The notes below the pieces were generated by a model. The model saw nothing but the letters and a program-made list of their open reading frames with translations. It had not been told where the DNA came from and searched no databases. The position numbers and the translations under genes were made by a program. From Panicum virgatum (lineage: Eukaryota > Streptophyta > Magnoliopsida > Poales > Poaceae), in the NCBI RefSeq assembly GCF_016808335.1, contig NC_053150.1, forward strand, positions 25,316,538-25,380,537: DNA of 64,000 nucleotides, read 5' to 3'. Shown piece after piece: positions 24,294 through 36,236 of this stretch (its first letter is position 1; each line of letters opens with the position of its first letter).

Positions 24294-27200
24294 TTGGGTT
24301 CGGAATTGTTACATCATGTACACACGATGGCCTGCTCTGGCAGTTGGCCACTCATCCACTATTTGATTTTGAATTATAATGGAAGTATAGAGGCGGCCAG
24401 CCCATGCTGTTGGCCAAATAATTTTTCTTGTCATCTCCCTGTGTTTGCCGCTGATCTTGCAGATAATGAAGACTCGCCTGCGTTCGCAGCTGGTTTCTCA
24501 GACGATGGCAAACTAGGATACGGGTTCACGTCAGCTGACGATTTGGAAGAAGTTGACATCGGTTCTGGGGATAAGCCACGGCCGACATTTATCAGCAAAA
24601 AGTTGAATCTGGTTTTGCGTGAGGAGATGATTGCATTACTGAAAGAGTATCGGGACTGTTTTGCATGGGACTACACTGAAATGCCCGGTCTGGATAGAAG
24701 CATCGTCGAGCATCGGCTCCCGCTCAAGAAGGGGTTTCAGCCGTTTCAGCAACCAGCACGTCAGATGAAGGCCGAAGTCCTAGAAGAAGTTAAGAAAGAG
24801 GTGGAGAAGATGCTGGATGCTGGGTTCATCAGGCTGTGCCGGTATGCAGAATGGATCTCCAGTGTGGTGCCGGTACAAAAGAAAGATGGCCGATGGCGTG
24901 TCTGCGTCGATTTTTGAGATCTCAACAGAGCAACTCCGAAGGATGAATACCCAATGCCTGTTGCAGAGACGTAGATCAATGCCGCTGCTGGCCACAAAAT
25001 GATGAGTTTTATGGATGGCAACGCCGGTTACAACCAGATCTTCATGGCCCCAGAGGACGTGAACAAGACTGCGTTCAGAGTACCAGGTGCAGTTGGCTTG
25101 TTTGAGTACTTGGTTATGACCTTCGGACTGAAAAATGCCGGTGCAACGTACCAACGTGCTATGAATTACATTTTTCATGATCTCATCAGCAAGCTGGTAG
25201 AGATTTATATTGATGACGTTGTGGTCAAGTCCAAGTCAACTGCGGGGCATTTAGAAGATCTGCGTCAAGTTATGGAGCGGACTCGAAGGTTCAGGCTCAA
25301 AATGAACCCAAAGAAGTGTGCCTTCGGTGTATCGGCCGGTCAATTTCTAGGATTCCTGGTGCATGAACGGGGAATCGAGATCGGCCTAAAGAGTCAAGAA
25401 GCTGTGAAGACGATGAAGCCACCTACTACGAAGAAAGAATTAAAGAAGCTCATCAGTAAAATCAACTTTGTCAGACGGTTTATCTCTAATCTGTCTGGGT
25501 GCATTGAGCCGTTCATGGGTCTAGTGAAGATCAAATCTGATGATGAGTTTCGCTGGGGGGCAGAACAACAGCAAGCTTTCGATGAAATCAAAGAATATTT
25601 GTCAAAGCCTCCAGTGTTGGTTCCTCCTCAGCATGATAGGCCGTTTTATGTGTACCTATCCGTGGGTGACACTTCTATTGCTTCAGTGTTGGTTCAGAAG
25701 CATGACGGCCAAGAGAGGGTGGTTTTCTACCTCAGCAGACGCATGTTAGATGCCGAGACCAGGTACCCTGAAATCGAGAAGCTTTGCCTTTGCTTATACT
25801 TTACATGTACAAAGCATCGTCATATTTTGCTCTCGGCGGAAACAATTGTTATATGCAAATCAGATGTCATAAAACACATGCTGTTGGCTCCTGTCCTGAA
25901 AGGTCGACTTGGAAAATGGATGTTTGCATTGTCAGAGTTTGATATCCGATACTAGCCTGCAAAAGCAGTCAAGGGACAAGCACTGGCGGATCTTGTTGCG
26001 GACAGGATTACCACTGATATTGCTGCAGTATTTATTCGTGCTTGGGCTATGTTCTTTGATGGATCGGCTTGTGATGATGGGTGCGGTGTGGGAATTCTGT
26101 TGGTCTCGCCTCGTGGGGCGACATATTCTTTTTCCATCAGAATGACTGCCTCATGCACCAATAATTTGGAGGGATATGAAGCCGTTCTCAAAGGGATGGA
26201 ACTACTCCTTGAGGCTGGAGCAGAGGTGGTGGAAATTTTTGGGGACTCAAAATTGGTGATTTCTCAGCTCACGGAAGAATATAGATGTGAGAGCGAGGCT
26301 CTTTTCTCAATATGGATGCAGTGCCGTGAGTTGATGTCACAATTTAGATACATCAATTTCCACTGGATACGCAGGACTCTGAACAATGAAGCCAATGATT
26401 TGGCACAGATGGCTTCCAGGTACAGGGAAGCAGCCGATGGAGTCAATGTGGAGGTTCAGTTTCTAGAACCCGGAGACTGGAGAGCCGATATCTTCAATTA
26501 CTTGAAGGACTCGGCTCGGGGGGCACCCAGAAGGATAAGACTCAAGGCCATGAAGTATGTTCTGATAGGGGATGACATGTTCTACAGGACCTTGGAAGGA
26601 CTACTGCTCAAGTGTCTGGGGCCTTCAGAGTCAAATCAGCTCTTGCATGAGATACATGAAGGAGCCTGCGGTACTCACCAATCGGCTCATAAGATGAAAT
26701 GGCTGATTAGGCGATCGGGTTATTACTGGCCCACTATGCTTGAGGATTGTTTCAAATATTACAAGGGATGTCAAGCATGTCAGAAGTTTGGCAAAATTCA
26801 GATAGTGCCAGCATCAGTGATGAATCCTATCATCAAACCCTGGCCATTCAGAGGATGGGGCATGGACATGATTGGACAGATCAACCCGTCGTCTAGCAAG
26901 GGTCACCAATGGGTCTTAGCTGCCACAGATTATTTCACAAAGTGGGTAGAGGCAGTGCCCATGAGATCAGTAGCATCGAGAGATGTGATCAGCTTTGTCA
27001 AAGAACACATCATTCATAGGTTTGGGATCCCTCAGACCATTACGACCGATGGAGGATCGGTCTTTATATCAGAGGAGTTCAGAAAGTTTGCCGATGACAT
27101 GGGGATTAAGCTAATCAGATCATCTCCGTATTATGCCCAAGCTAATGGACAAGCTGAAGCATCCAACCAGAGCCTTATCAAGCTCATAAAGAGAAAGATT

Positions 27201-27734
27201 GATGAATATCCTAGGCGCTGGCATGAGGTGTTATCAAAAGCTTTGTGGGCATATCGTATTTCATGTCATGGGTCCACCAAGACGTCGCCGTACCATCTAG
27301 TTTACGGCCAGGATGCTGTGCTACCATGGGAAATCACGGCTGGATCAAGGCGTGTTGAGTTTCAGAATGATCTATCTGCTGAACAGTATGCAGCCTTGAT
27401 GAACGATAATGTGGAGGACCTGATAGAGCTAAGGCTTTGGTCGCTGGAAAAAATCAAAGAGAACAAAGCTAAAGTTGCCCGTGCATACAACAAGAAGGTC
27501 AAGCCTAAGGATTTCCAAGTTGGAGATTTGGTTTGGGAGGCGGTATTGCCATTGGGAACTAAAGACAAAAAGTTTGGTAAATGGTCTCCAACTTGGCATG
27601 GGCCGTACAAGGTTGATCAGGTTTTGCCTGGGAACGCATACATGCTCGAGGAATTGGACGGTGTCAAGTTTTCTGTTGCTGTCAATGGTCAGCATCTCAA
27701 GAGGTATTTCCCGAGCATGTGGGAAGGCGAGTAG
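24294..27734 (+). pseudogene. pol: E3 pol: RT, dual RNase H, integrase; three stops
   Basis: Single frame to TAG 27732. RT: PVQKKDGRWRVCVDF block, then FGLKNAG and YIDD at 25206-25217. A degenerate RNase H (about 25640-25950) is followed by a second, complete one (MFFDGSACDDGCGVG, about 26049 on; GDSK near 26242). Integrase: HHCC zinc region (about 26650-26790), then Asp 26865, Asp 27048, Glu 27156 with DX35E spacing, all intact. Stops: TGA 24915 (likely CGA to TGA), TAG 24972, TAG 25953. The start is unclear; homology begins near 24440. Confidence 0.88.
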
Positions 27735-28004
27735 TGAAAGCCGATGACGTCCATCTGGCTATATCACGACAGGCCAACACGTTGAGTTGGCCACTAAAAA
27801 AAAAGAGTCATGAAAGGCCAACACATTGAGTTGGCCAGTAAAAAAAAAAGAAAAAGAAAAATCATGACAGGCCAACACTTTGAGTTGGCTAGTAAAAAAT
27901 ATGAAAAGCAAACAGCCGATGTGTGACCATCGACTTAAGATGTTTTAAAAGAACAGTTACAAGTCTCAAATTAACAGGTGGTACTAATTCTCTCTTGAGC
28001 CTAT
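27735..28004 (+). repeat. Three A-tract/inverted-motif repeats after E3 pol
   Basis: Three imperfect units start AGGCCAACAC at 27771, 27815 and 27869; each has GGCCAACAC-TTGAGTTGGC, a potential hairpin, followed by a run of A. They sit between the 3' end of pol and the 3' end of the antisense gene, so they could serve in 3'-end formation for one or both. That role is inference. Confidence 0.7.
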
Positions 28005-30961
28005 CTACTGGTTCAGGAACTCCACTATGGCATGGATGGCTTCAGTATGGACGGCGTCTGCTCGTGCTACAATCGCTTCGTCATCCTTGTCATCGTCTGT
28101 GACTATCTGCCGACTCAAGGTGCTGATGTCTGCAAACTCTGCTTGTATCTGCTTGGCTATTTCCTGGGTTTCTTGCTTGGAGTTTGCGATGGAGGTTTCT
28201 TCGGCCTGGATGAGTTCTTTGGTGGTGCGGACCTTTTCTTCGAGTTCCGCCAGTTCTTTCTTCAGGAGGTTGAGTCGGTTCACGTTGGCAGACACGTCAG
28301 CTTTGATATCTAGAGTTGCCTTCTTCTGGTTGAGGGCCTTGCACTTTTGGGTAATGTCAGCTTTCAGAGAAGTTTGAGAGCGATGTGCTTCCATCCTTTG
28401 TTGTGCTTTACTGACTTCTATCCGAAAGAATGGGAGGTTGCTGGCCGACCAGAGCTTGATTTGCAATGACTCTGGAAGTTGGGATTCTATTTGCTCGAAG
28501 ATGTTCTTTATTTTGCTGGAATCGTCAACCAGAGCGGTGATTGGAGCGGATAGAAGATCCTTGATGAGTAGAAGCTGATGTGTCAAGTTAGCCGATTGCT
28601 GCAGAGATAATGTTTCTGCTCCAGGGACAATCAGACCCATTGATGCCGGGTCGAAGGAAAGCAAACCTGAAATGTCAAAGCTCTATGGACATCTTTGGAG
28701 TTAGAACAAGGTGCATTTATGAAGTTATCGGCTGGTTCAGAATTGGTTTTGTAATGTCACCTGTTCTGGAGAAGAAATGTTGGTCGGTTCGGGAGCAATC
28801 GTCCTATCAGCGCTGGTATTAGCGTCAAGAGCATCGACTGTATCAGCTTGTTCTTCGTTTATATCCATCAGTGCATCAGGAGTTGCAGCCGTCTCATGTT
28901 GATTCAGGCCTTCTGCGTTGGAGGTTTCTTCAGCTGCATCCTGAAAATAGAATTACAGTCAACCAGAGTATATATGTCTGAAATAAAGAAGAAGTTCTTG
29001 AATGATGAGTTACCTGGTTGGTGTTGGACTCTGATGGGCTCGGGGAAGTTGGTACTGGTTTCTTGATCACTCGCCTGGTGATCATCTTCCTTTTCTTGGT
29101 CAAGACTCGGGGGGCAACTACTGTAGAAGTTTGTTTTTGTTTGAAAGCCGACTGAAGTAAGTCTGGCTGGACAGTCATTATCACTTTCTTCATTGGTGGT
29201 GATCCTTTGCAGAAAAGTACATCAGGAGCAGTTGGAAAAAGATGGAATGGTTCCCCAGTACTGGTCGTGGGTTCTGGGCCATCTTGTTGCTGCTAACAGG
29301 ATGAGCAGGATTAGCCAATAGGAAAGGATAGAGGACTTAGGAAGAATAAAATGCACAAATTCAGTACCTCTTCCTCAAGGATTACATATTCAGGATCGAT
29401 TTGCTGCAGTCGAGGACCTAGAGCTTTTCTGAAGACATGAGTTCTCCACATGTTCCACCAAGTATCAAAGCCGATTGATGAAGAGATAAAGAACAGATCG
29501 GCTGGTATTGGGATGTGGAGGTCATCAAACTTGCTGTAGCATCTTGAACTGGTGAGACCATCGGGCAGATCGGCTCTGCTCTCCACCAAGTGGTGAATAT
29601 GGAAGTGGGGAGGGACCTGTCCTAGACCAAGTTGCCGAGCTGCTATGACTGGCTGGTAAGATTCATAGCCTGGCTTGATAATTCTATTAGAGGTGCTGAT
29701 GCCAACAGGAAGGAAGCTAGGTCGAATCATCAAAGAATACAGATGCCGAGTGCTGTCGTCATCGGCAAAGTTATCTAATCTAAAGGCAGTTGGGTTTTCG
29801 AAGGATTCAGATTCAGTAAATGGGAAGTAGAGGGGATTATCTAGTCCTTTGTAGAAGACTCTGAACCAGTTTGCTGCATCTATTGAGTTCAGTTTACTAC
29901 CGGGGAGACTGAATAAAGCTTGGCCATAGCTTGTGCATCTAATTGGTTTGCCACTCTCATCAGGGAAAGAGTTCTTGGTCAGGCCTTGGAAGTTGGGAAT
30001 ATGATGCTGGAAGTACAGCTGTGCCCATAACTGAATGAACCACCAAGGGCCTCCAGTTCTCAGTTTCTTGTGGTTGAGCAGATTGGATGTCATTAAGTGG
30101 AGATATCTATATGTTTCTCCAAGAAAAAGTTTGCCTAGGCCAGTGTGATTACCATGGGCCAGGTGATAGGCCAAGGGGAGATAGTTCTTAGTTGGAGCTA
30201 AAGAAGGGCCACAGAAGATGAAGTGCTCTAGCCAAAGATTTAAGAATGTTGTGTGTTCCTTCTCAGTCACTGGACCTTTTGTTTTCATGTGCTGACTCAT
30301 GTAAGTGCCCCAGTTTGTGCAGTTGACTTTGGAAGAAAGTTTAAAGGGGACTTCTGCCATTTTGTGAGCAGCAGGATTAGGAGAGCTAATGTCTAGTCCG
30401 GTGATCATGACAACATCTAGCAGAGTAGGGGTCATGGGTCCGTGACCAAAAAGGAAACAATTCAGAGCATCAGACCAGAAATAGCCGATGGTTTTCAGAA
30501 GATTTTCGTCTTTGTCAAGGGGTGACAGTGATAGGCTAAGTGCATCGGCTATGCTCAAATCTTGCCACAAGGGCATGTGGGTTTTTGCTACTCTGTTATA
30601 CCATGTTATCCAGCTTTTAGGTGGATTAGGATAGGCTCTTAAGCAGTCGGCCCAGAGGTTCAAATCGATGTTTTGGCTCACAAAAGGAATCCTATTTGCT
30701 TCACAAGAGATCAAATCTGTGGGGGTTTCATGGGTTTGTGGGCCAAGACAGAAAGATTTTGGATTGGAGGGATGCGGCAGAAGGATGTCTGACACCTGAA
30801 GTTCAGAAGTTCAGAAATATGCGTTTGGTGTCATGTTTCAGAGTTTCAGTTTCAGAAGCTTAGTGAGTTGAAGAAAACTAAAAGATTAGGCCGAATATTA
30901 CCTTCAGGCCATCGATTGCCGCATCGTTAGAGCTTGTTGTCTGAACTGCAGAATCCGCCAT
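28005..30961 (-). CDS. Antisense five-exon gene in E3: plant mobile domain protein
   Basis: A minus-strand gene with five exons: 30961-30902, 30795-29368, 29289-29014, 28940-28761, 28682-28005. All four introns (106, 78, 73, 78 bp) start GT and end AG, and the frame is kept throughout: 873 codons, no internal stop, TAG at 28007-28005. ATG 30961 has a good context (ACCATGG). Exon 2 has the aminotransferase-like plant mobile domain: Trp-rich start, FGHGPMTPTLLDVVMITGLD motif, GGPWWFIQLWAQ. Exon 3 is basic with a KKRKMITRRVIKK stretch that could be a nuclear signal. Exon 5 is a long coiled coil. The last acceptor (CCATAG, 28683) is weak; the nearby TTTCAG would break the frame. Function unknown; in host genes this domain belongs to silencing-linked MAIN/MAIL1-type proteins. 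Antisense ORFs with this domain are known in Tat elements. Confidence 0.8.
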
Positions 30962-31162
30962 GGTTGCAGATCTGTTGACTTAGGGTTTGATTGCTGGAGA
31001 TTCTGGTTCGAATTCCGGCTGCCTGGAGGATTCTTGCTCGGATTTGTAGAGTTTGGTTTTCGAATTGCACTCGAATTTGAGGGTTCGTCGAGTTCGGTTC
31101 AAGCTGGAAGCGATATTCTACTCTTGTGCGGGTTGCTTCTAGTTTGAATTTCGTCGGCTCTT

Positions 31163-31175
31163 GGATATTTATGGA
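31163..31175 (-). promoter_or_regulatory. TATA-like motif for the antisense PMD gene
   Basis: On the minus strand CCATAAATATCC lies about 205 bp before the ATG at 30961, leaving a 5' leader of plausible length. Confidence 0.45.
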
Positions 31176-31350
31176 AGCCTGATGCGTTGCCATCGGCTTT
31201 TTTTTTTAGAAGTAAATGAAGACACACAAGATTGACGGAACTCGATTTCATTAAAGGAAAGTTTATTACAGGGAAAGCCGATTTTACAAAGGAATCAATC
31301 CTTCGGCTTTGTGATTCTACCCTTATGGTATTACTACTGTTCGTAGGTAC

Positions 31351-31917
31351 CTAGTACCTACAACGCTTGGGGCTTCGGGCTGGCACATTCCCGCTGCCGT
31401 TGTCGTCGCTGCCGTCGTCATCGTCGTCGTTGCTGCTGAAGGCGCTGCTGCCACCTTCAGACCCGGAGTCGCTCCAGCTGCCATCATCGCCGCTGACCTC
31501 CTCTTCGCTGTCCTCCTCGGAGGACCCGAGGAACTGGAAGGGCTTTCCGCCCATCGGCTCGTCGTCATCGGAGGGGGAGTCGATCTCCTCTTCTGAGGAA
31601 GAGCCGACTCCGTCCGATGAGGGGTCTTCTTCCTCGTCCTTCTCCGACTCTTCTTGGAACAGGAGTCGGAGGTCTTCTCCTTCGGTCATGGGTTCGTCCT
31701 CCTCGAAGGCGACCCCGAAGTCGAACTCCTCTGCGTCCCAGTGCAGAGGAGCCAGCGCCTCGTAGGTTGCTGTTGGGTCCCACTCAGGGGTCGGCTCTCG
31801 GCTCTCTGGGATGGAGTCGATGGAGGAGGCCGAAAGGGAGGAAGAAGAAGAAGGGGAAGAGGAAGAAGAAGAAGAGTCTCCGAACGAGTTGGAGCCGGAG
31901 GAGGAAGAGATGGCCAT
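31351..31917 (-). CDS. Antisense Ser/acid-rich ORF in E3
   Basis: 188 codons with no stop, ATG at 31917 in a strong context (GCCATGGCC). The N-terminus is nearly pure serine; the rest is dominated by Asp, Glu and Ser, with blocks such as EEDSEEEVSGDDGSWSDSGS. It is probably disordered. No domain is recognised; acid-rich tracts of this type occur in histone-binding and transcription-activating regions, but that is only analogy. The last codons overlap a possible splice donor (TGTAG|GTACTAG), so it could also be a 5' exon joined to the PMD gene downstream. It sits between that gene and the 3' LTR. Confidence 0.5.
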   Translation of the reverse strand: MAISSSSGSNSFGDSSSSSSSPSSSSSLSASSIDSIPESREPTPEWDPTATYEALAPLHWDAEEFDFGVAFEEDEPMTEGEDLRLLFQEESEKDEEEDPSSDGVGSSSEEEIDSPSDDDEPMGGKPFQFLGSSEEDSEEEVSGDDGSWSDSGSEGGSSAFSSNDDDDDGSDDNGSGNVPARSPKRCRY

Positions 31918-32006
31918 GGCTGTTGGAGGATTGGGGTGGTTTCTGTGCTACTGGCTTTGGGAAGAAGATGGAGTTTTGCTGTGAAGAGGAGCCGATGCAG
32001 AGGGAG

Positions 32007-32016
32007 GTTAAATAGT
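32007..32016 (-). promoter_or_regulatory. TATA-like motif for the Ser/acid-rich antisense ORF
   Basis: ACTATTTAAC on the minus strand about 90-100 bp before the ATG at 31917, a suitable distance for a short leader. Confidence 0.4.
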
Positions 32017-32161
32017 AAGAAGATAGAAGATGGATCGGCAGTTTCACATTCTGCGAGGAGCCAGTTGCAGAGATGTTGCGTCTTCCTTGGTGGTTGCAGT
32101 ATGATTAATGAGCATTAACGGGAAGATGAACCGACGGATTGGTTTTGGAACTATCGTTGCC

Positions 32162-32174
32162 AAAACCAGGGGGG
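32162..32174 (+). other. E3 polypurine tract
   Basis: AAAACCAGGGGGG lies just before the 3' LTR, with CATG between them. Confidence 0.65.
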
Positions 32175-32178
32175 CATG

Positions 32179-33395
32179 TGTTATCGCCATAAATTAACAG
32201 GGTTAATTTATGGGCCGAAAGCAAGATGGGCTTAAAGCAGAAGATTGAGGAAGGCTTGTAAATCGGCTCCTGCGTGAGCGTATGGGCCACATTGGCCGTG
32301 TATCCTTAGATTTAGTTCAAGATTAGATATAGAGTCCAATCGGGACAAGATCAGTTTAGATTGTTTCCCAAGTCTCCGGACTATAAATATGTATCCTTTG
32401 TTATTTGTAAAGGAGAGCGTCATCACGACTCGCAAACAACAACTCTCGGCACATCGCCACCCCTAATCCTAGGGTTTCAACCAAGTAAGTGCCATGCTGC
32501 CCTGATCGCTTCTTGCGATCAGGGCAGTATTGTTCTTGCTTTTACCTTGGTATTACTCGTACTGAAGCATTTTTTATGGCGAGTAGTACTAGTTATCATG
32601 ATGTTCATAGCATGGTTTTTAGTAGATCTTTTGTGCTTTGTTGCTTATCATCTGCGAATATCATGTTGTCTCTGTGCAGTCACGTTTCAATCTCTCGCTA
32701 GTTCTTATCGCATAGAACTAGTCGCACAGGGACAACACCCTGCTTCTTTCATGTTTAGTAGATCCGATCTGTTATGGTTTGCTCTTATCTTAAGAGTTGG
32801 CATAATATCTGCTGGGTTAGGCCTTGCAAACGGATTGGCTGATCCGGTGGCGTAGTAGATGCTTTATCTTAGCCTTGATAGGGATTGTTCCGGGAATCGG
32901 CTCTTGCTAGTTCTTAGGCCTCTGTTTTAGGTTGTGGTTTAGTCGTCTGTTACGTTCGCTAGGCCTAGTCACGTGTAGGATGTTCCGATCTAGTAGTGAA
33001 GCTGTTACCGTCGTGGATTAAGATTAATTAGACTTGATTGAAGCAGTTTTTATAGTGATTTGCTCTATTTATCATATCCGGATACAATTAGATCCCATCT
33101 GACACCGGGACTCGATCGGCTCTTCAAAGCCGATGCAAGAGTCGTCCCGGGGAGCCGACCACGGCTCGGACTTACGTTTACACGTGTCTTTGTATGCAGG
33201 AAACTGTTCGGAGCACGTCTACACCCTCCTGATCGGGTATAGGTCAGGTGGCACGCTCGGCTTTCACACATCCTCCGGGCGCGTGACGGAAATTGCGGGC
33301 CGTCGACGAGGGAGCAGTGCTTGCCAGCGCACCAGCAACCTCCCGGCTCTTCGTGTTGCCCGTCGTTGCTCGCCGGTGGGTTTCGGTCGACAACA
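32179..33395 (+). repeat. 3' LTR of E3
   Basis: 1217 bp, the same length as the 5' LTR, with about 22 substitutions by eye (about 17 transitions). Followed by CATTG. Confidence 0.95.
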
Positions 33396-33545
33396 CATTG
33401 CTCTTTCTATTTTTTGATCGATGCAGAGCAGTGCATGACTGGTTTCGACCTACCAAGCAACTTAACCTAAATCCAGAGAGAATTAGGAGAATCATGAGAT
33501 GCCGCATCGTCCCACCTCAGAAGAGACTCACTTGGCCCCCAAGTT
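33396..33545 (+). other. Right part of the E4-derived filler
   Basis: 150 bp that match 16953-17102 of E4 (leader and gag start) with about three differences. It begins with CATTG, the right target duplication of E3, and joins the E2 LTR at a shared TT. Confidence 0.85.
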
Positions 33546-34693
33546 GCCGCCGCCGCCTGGAGCTCCGCTGCCGGCCTCGATTCGTCGCCTCCGGTGAACC
33601 CCTCCTTGATTCTGCGCATGGGGAGCATTATCCCCTTCTCCTCGACCCATTGCCCTCCTCACCCGGCTCCCTCCCCTCCCATAGGGCCTCCCCAATGAGC
33701 GCGATCGCCCGCCGCCGCCTTCCTCCGCCGGACGCCGCCTCGTCGCCATTCTCAGCCCTTGCTGCCACCAGTGAGCTTTGCCATCACCTAGGGCACGCCA
33801 TGCGCCCTCTCCCCGAGCCCCTCTGGCCTCGCCCCACCGCGCTGCCGTCCGCCGGCACCGCCGCGTCGCGCACGCCGCACCGAGCGTGTGCGCCACGCGC
33901 GCGGGCGCGCCCAGGCGCAGGGTCAAGGCATGCCTTGGCCTTGACCCGGCATGGTGGTGCCGCCCGGCCCCCTGGGCCCACCTGTCGGTGGCCGGGGGTG
34001 GCTGCCCTCTGGTGCACCTAGCATTTTTGCAAGGGTTTTGTGATGCTTTATTTGTCTGCAAACTTGAAAAATGCATAGAAATTTGTGTCTAGCTCTGAAA
34101 AATATGAAACTTGTTTTGTTGGGTTCATATCGTCGAGTTCTACTTAGGAAAAATGTTGTTTTGTATGTTTGCTTTTTGTTTGTTAGGGTTTTTAATGTGT
34201 TTTTGTTTGTTCTATCCGAAAATAGTTTAATGCAGAACTTTTGGCTGGAAAGTGATAAAATGGTGAAACTAGTTTTGTTAGTCTAGTGTTCATGCCTAGT
34301 ATCTATGATAGTTTTCTTAGTTTTCTTTAGCTAAGTTTGCAAGCCTTTTCCGAATTTACTTGCTTAGAGTGGCTGAAAATTAATCTATTTATGATTAATT
34401 ATAGGAAAATACTTTTACTGCAAATCCAATTTTCGTGAGTTCCTTGTAATGTTCTCTGCATGCTCAATATAAGTTCATTTCTTAATTCTTGCATCGCATT
34501 CATGTATTATAGTGACTGAATCATCGGAGACCGAACCCGTGGAGCCTACCGAGTCCGTTGAGCCCGAGCCTGGAGTCCAGTTCGTGGTCAAGCCTGAAGC
34601 TAATCAAGGCAAGCAGTTAAGCATAATTCCATGCACCTATCTAATTTGAATAGCTTAGTTATCTCACTTGGGTAATGTTGGGTTATATATATA

Positions 34694-34724
<31 letters not shown>

Positions 34725-36234
34725 TATGTATATATTGCATTCTTGTCCCTACTTTGATGCACTATCCTTCCTTGAATTGTTCAACCATGTCCTTGCCACA
34801 TATTAGTCAGATACTCACTTAACTTTACTAGATGCTGAGCTATGCTTAGAATAATCTTTTCACTTACTAAAAAGGATAGTTTGGAGTACGACACTTACCG
34901 GTTACGCTTGATCGCACTGGTTCGGTTTAGTGGTAAGGGTTTGGTAGTATCGAGATTCGAGCGGAATGGTAGGGCCTAGAGAATGAAGTCACATGGGCAT
35001 AGTCCGCTTGGATCGATTAAGGACAGAGTGGATGCCATCGGCCTTGAGCACCTTTTCGTGCTACCACATATCCAATATAATGGTACGGATGAGCCAATTA
35101 CCTTCTTTGACTTGATCATTGATGTGCAGTCCTAGATACGTGGCTACGGGCTATGCAGAGAGGCTTAGTGTGTCCCCAGGTGGACCTATGTGTAGGAAAG
35201 TTTAGATATGTCCCTGGTGGAATTAAGTCTCTACTCGTAAGCTCGTTGTGAGGTTCAATGATCGAGCCTTGTTGGGAACGGTTGACGCGAGTACCCTCTT
35301 ATCCAACTTTAGCGGGTTGGGTGAGTCGCATGGTCCTTGCGTCGTGTGCTTAAAGTAGTACACCCTTGCAAGGTTATAATCAATTCGAATTGCCGTGCTC
35401 TCGGATATGAGCAAGCTATTGGTTCGTCGAATTCTTCATAGAGAGTTTCGGTGTTGTTTGCTTTGGAATCATGTCATAGTAATGACCTTAGGTTTAGTAT
35501 GTTACTCTCTTAATCAATTAAAATAAGCTGGGGGTTGGGCAAGATTAATTAGGTTTGCTAGGTGATAGTCTAGACAGCTCCTGCTTATGCAATACTTACT
35601 TAACCCTAAAGCCTTTACTTGAGCCTTTGCATGATCCTTGTTTATTTAATCGCGTAAGTCTTGCGGAGTACCCTTGTACTCAGGTTGCTTCTAAACTTAG
35701 TTGCAGGTGAACCAGATGTGGTGTTCGGCCACTTCTACCCCACCAATCCAGGTGCGGGGGAGGAGTAGGTCGTTGAGGCTGTGATGGTGTCCTTGAGCAA
35801 GGCACCATTATCTTTTAGTTTTTCTCGTAGCAGAACTCCGTGAGAGCATGTAAATATAATAATCTTTAAGTTTCTGTATAATATGGCTTCCGTGAGCCCA
35901 AGGCTTGTAATGGAGATTTAGTTTGAACCTTCCTATGTTGAACTTGTAATGTTAAGTTTTGAACTCTGGTAATGTAAAACTGCTCTTTGTGGTTCATTGG
36001 CGATGTATTCGATTGTAAACGATATGTGTATATGTTGATTCTTGGCGTATGTTGGAGCACATACCAGGACTACCGGATTTAATATTATTTTAGACGCATG
36101 ATGTGCCGGTTATTCGTGTCTCTAGATGTGGGGTAACATGTGGCACACTCTCTGGCAAGCACGTGTTAACTCTCATCTGGAAGATAATAACTGGCAGTTC
36201 GCTTAAAATAGTATTAAATTAGGCGGTTCTCATA
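33544..36234 (+). repeat. 5' LTR of E2, second segment
   Basis: Continues the E2 LTR after the filler, starting with the 251-bp duplicated part, and matches the 3' LTR to its end (GGCGGTTCTCATA versus GGCGGTTCTTACA). An (AT)n microsatellite lies at 34684-34724. No coding sequence is apparent; the AT-rich part (34020-36230) is typical LTR body. Confidence 0.88.
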
Positions 36235-36236
36235 AC

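Larger units (their letters stand above)
19822..33395 (+). mobile_element. E3: Tat-clade Ty3/gypsy element with antisense genes
   Basis: Two 1217-bp LTRs and a perfect 5-bp target duplication, CATTG at 19817-19821 and 33396-33400. Pol has a degenerate RNase H followed by a second one, a hallmark of the Tat group, and no chromodomain. Downstream of pol, on the opposite strand, lie a spliced gene with a plant mobile domain and a Ser/acid-rich ORF; Tat elements such as Grande are known for antisense ORFs. By eye the two LTRs differ at about 22 sites, mostly transitions, without indels. It is the youngest layer of the nest. Confidence 0.93.

Noticed and set aside
24207..24462. Ogre-like intron between E3 protease and pol
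   Set aside because: GTAAAT at 24207 and TTGCAG at 24462 look like splice sites, but joining them puts an immediate stop in the pol frame. No other pair gave an open join by eye.
33293..34021. Long plus-strand ORF
   Set aside because: It runs across the E3 LTR end, the filler and the E2 LTR; it is a chance frame in GC-rich joined sequence.
34684..34724. (AT)n tract as a replication or matrix element
   Set aside because: It is a simple microsatellite, shorter in the other LTR of E2, with nothing else around it.
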